Positions 4,741 through 5,843 of a stretch of DNA of 5,843 nt are shown piece by piece. This DNA is from Clostridiales bacterium (GTDB lineage Bacteria; Bacillota_A; Clostridia; Christensenellales; CAG-917), in contig JAITEJ010000201.1 of the NCBI GenBank assembly GCA_031282095.1, positions 1 through 5,843 of the forward strand, given 5' to 3'. The position numbers and the translations under genes were made by a program. The notes under the pieces were generated by a model. It had not been told where the DNA came from. It worked only from the letters and a program-made list of their open reading frames with translations, and searched no databases. Each line of letters opens with the position of its first letter. The stretch's first letter is position 1.

Positions 4741-5640
4741 TGCATTCTCGACACGCATAATGCCGTAAAGAACACGGGGACACTCTTTGTTTATAATAAA
4801 AAGCGTCATGCCCTTGCGCAAAGTATAATGCACGCAAAGAGCATAAAATACCGTTATTTACAGCGAGAATATTATGGTTCTCACGCAAGCATAATGGAAA
4901 TACGGCGCTGTTTTGCGCATATGCCCCCAAAGCGAAAATATTACCCCTCGCAAAGCATAACGAAAATGCCGCGCCGTTTTGCTGCATACGCCCCCCAAAA
5001 AGCCGGATACTACTCCCTCACGCATAGCATAATACGAGGCGGTCGCGGTATTTCTCCCGGTATTGGACGTCGGATATTACCCCCTCACGCAAAGCCTAAT
5101 ACCGTAACACCGTTTGTTTACGGTTAAGCGTTCCCTCCATGCGCGAAATCCGGTTTTTGATCGTGCGCTAACCGGCTATAAATTGTAATTAAGCGTTACC
5201 TCCACACGCGGAATCCAGTGCATAAGAGCATCGTCGGTAAAAGCGGGGGAAAGTCAGAAGAGTTGCCTCCCCGCGCAAAATCCAATGCCCTAATGAGCGC
5301 AAGATATTGTTTATTCGTAGTGATAAATATTATGCTCTCGGCGCGCATCCGTCTATGCCGTTTAAAGAATAGGCGATATGTCCTTTAAGGAAGCGTTACG
5401 CCCTTTACGCGTAAAGCATATATAGATATTGCGGGCAAAATCGCTTTCGATAAACAATCCTCTCTCTGAGCCCTTTACCCGCAAAGCAAGTATTGCGGGT
5501 AGATCTGAACGAGTGCGAATACGAGGGCTGTCAAATTAGCCCCTTACCCGCAAAGCAAGATTGCGGGTAGATCTGAACGAGTACGAATACGAGGGCTGTC
5601 AAATTAGCCCTTTACCCGCAAAGCAAGTATTGCGGGGGAA
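4741..5640 (+). repeat. Long degenerate tandem array, ~67-bp period, non-coding
   Basis: A gene-free stretch containing at least 13 related units. Aligned on the core CGCAAAGC or a decayed form of it, units start at about 4754, 4817, 4884, 4949, 5021, 5088, 5142, 5207, 5274, 5344, 5408, 5480, 5549 and 5617. The spacings are 63, 67, 65, 72, 67, 54, 65, 67, 70, 64, 72, 69 and 68 bp. A clear form of the conserved part is ATATTACCCCCTCACGCAAA with GCATAATACCG after it. The DNA between cores is also related in neighbours (compare 4884-4948 with 4949-5020), so whole units, not just short repeats, were duplicated. Decay is greatest on the left; the last copies are nearly identical. Changing spacing breaks any reading frame, and no frame has a ribosome binding site. 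Bases 4601-4740, before it, hold nothing recognisable, though 4685-4700 might be a remnant unit. Confidence 0.75.
5464..5640 (+). repeat. Near-identical right-end units with nested hairpins
   Basis: The last two full units (about 5468-5537 and 5538-5605) differ at only a few positions, including one base deletion. A third copy continues to 5640 and then diverges. Each has an inner perfect stem TACCCGCAA/TTGCGGGTA with a 7-8-base loop (5476-5501 in the first copy) and an outer pair AGCCCT/AGGGCT (5469-5474 with 5524-5529). The segment between stems is copied too, which points to recent tandem duplication. The unit at 5408 keeps the ATTGCGGG half of the stem, linking these copies to the older ones. 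Confidence 0.85.
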
Positions 5641-5642
5641 AA

Positions 5643-5716
5643 TCCGCCGTTGAAGCCGGCTCCTTAAGGCGGCTTTAAGCGCGAGGTTTCGCGCCGCTCT
5701 CCCCGGTAACGGCGGA
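5643..5716 (+). other. Potential three-way-junction structured element
   Basis: A 9-bp perfect closing stem, TCCGCCGTT (5643-5651) with AACGGCGGA (5708-5716), encloses two further stems. One is AAGCCG/CGGCTT (5653-5658 with 5670-5675), the other GCGCGA/TCGCGC (5679-5684 with 5689-5694, loop GGTT). About 13 bases, CGCTCTCCCCGGT, remain unpaired. It matches no riboswitch or RNA family that I recognise. It lies upstream of the promoter at 5774, so it is not part of that leader. It could be the 3' end of a transcript from the array, a small RNA, or a structured DNA site. Confidence 0.45.
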
Positions 5717-5773
5717 CGCATTTTCATAATCCAAAAAAATTGCAAAAATGTGAAATTAATTTGCTGATTTCTA

Positions 5774-5802
5774 TTGAAATTCGACTTTTTTCATGTTATC
5801 AT
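5774..5802 (+). promoter_or_regulatory. Promoter for gene beyond right edge
   Basis: TTGAAA (5774-5779), 17 bases, TATCAT (5797-5802), preceded by an AT-rich tract (5721-5772) that could act as an UP element. The direct repeat TGAAATT occurs at 5751 and 5775, the second overlapping the -35 box. The predicted start is near 5809, giving a short leader of about 35 nt. Confidence 0.75.
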
Positions 5803-5825
5803 ATGTCAATAAAACCATCGTTTTC

Positions 5826-5843
5826 GGAAGGAGAAAAACAATA
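5826..5843 (+). promoter_or_regulatory. Ribosome binding site of a gene starting at the edge
   Basis: GGAAGGAG (5826-5833) is a strong Shine-Dalgarno sequence, followed by AAAAACAATA. The start codon most likely begins at base 5843 or just after, at a normal spacing of about nine bases. No coding sequence is visible, so the product cannot be named. Confidence 0.7.

Noticed and set aside
4828..5127. 99-residue open frame with internally similar peptides
   Set aside because: The peptide repeats only mirror the DNA repeat; there is no ribosome binding site, and unit lengths that are not multiples of three break the frame in most of the array.
4741..5640. CRISPR array
   Set aside because: Spacing is in the CRISPR range, but repeats are not identical, the intervening DNA is itself duplicated in neighbouring units, spacing varies from 54 to 72 bp, and no cas gene is present in the window.
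5641..5843. Chromosome origin near dnaA
   Set aside because: Iteron-like repeats and an AT-rich tract precede a gene, but no DnaA box (TTATCCACA type) was seen on either strand, and the next gene is not visible.

Overview
The window looks like chromosomal DNA of a low-to-mid GC Gram-positive bacterium, most likely an uncultured member of Clostridia. The grounds are AGGAG-type ribosome binding sites, promoters of the TTGACA-N17-TAGAAT type, tRNA genes with encoded CCA, and a bacterial-type AspRS next to an RseC-family redox protein. The lineage is an inference; no 16S or lineage marker is present.

Layout. Bases 1-2547 are a minus-strand gene set, read right to left: aspS (aspartyl-tRNA synthetase), an rseC-like membrane protein with a Cys cluster, and trxA (thioredoxin), cut by the left edge. 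Bases 2548 to about 3080 hold no gene. This stretch holds a candidate aspS promoter and, inside the predicted aspS leader, five degenerate repeats spaced about 66 bp apart. Bases 3081-4600 are a plus-strand tRNA cluster of seven genes: Gly-UCC, Arg-UCU, His-GUG, Gln-UUG, Lys-UUU, Leu-UAG and Lys-CUU. It has a near-consensus promoter in front of the first gene, another in front of the last, and a strong intrinsic terminator at the end. Several spacers between the tRNAs hold hairpins without U-tracts, and one spacer is 334 bp long with no credible gene.

Bases from about 4741 to 5640 are the most unusual part: a non-coding array of at least 13 degenerate tandem units with a mean period of about 67 bp. 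The units are badly decayed on the left; the two full units at the right end are almost identical and are followed by a matching partial unit. Each right-end unit can fold into a nested hairpin. The array runs into a potential three-way-junction structure (5643-5716), then an AT-rich tract, a good sigma-A-type promoter and a ribosome binding site for a gene that begins at or just past the right edge.

How it fits together: AspRS and the tRNAs are translation genes, while RseC and thioredoxin point to thiol/redox functions downstream of aspS. The two repeat arrays share a similar period, a GTTTTG-centred motif and the same orientation relative to the gene that follows each of them. This suggests, but does not prove, one repeat family placed in 5' regions of genes. 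No CRISPR, transposase or phage gene was seen.
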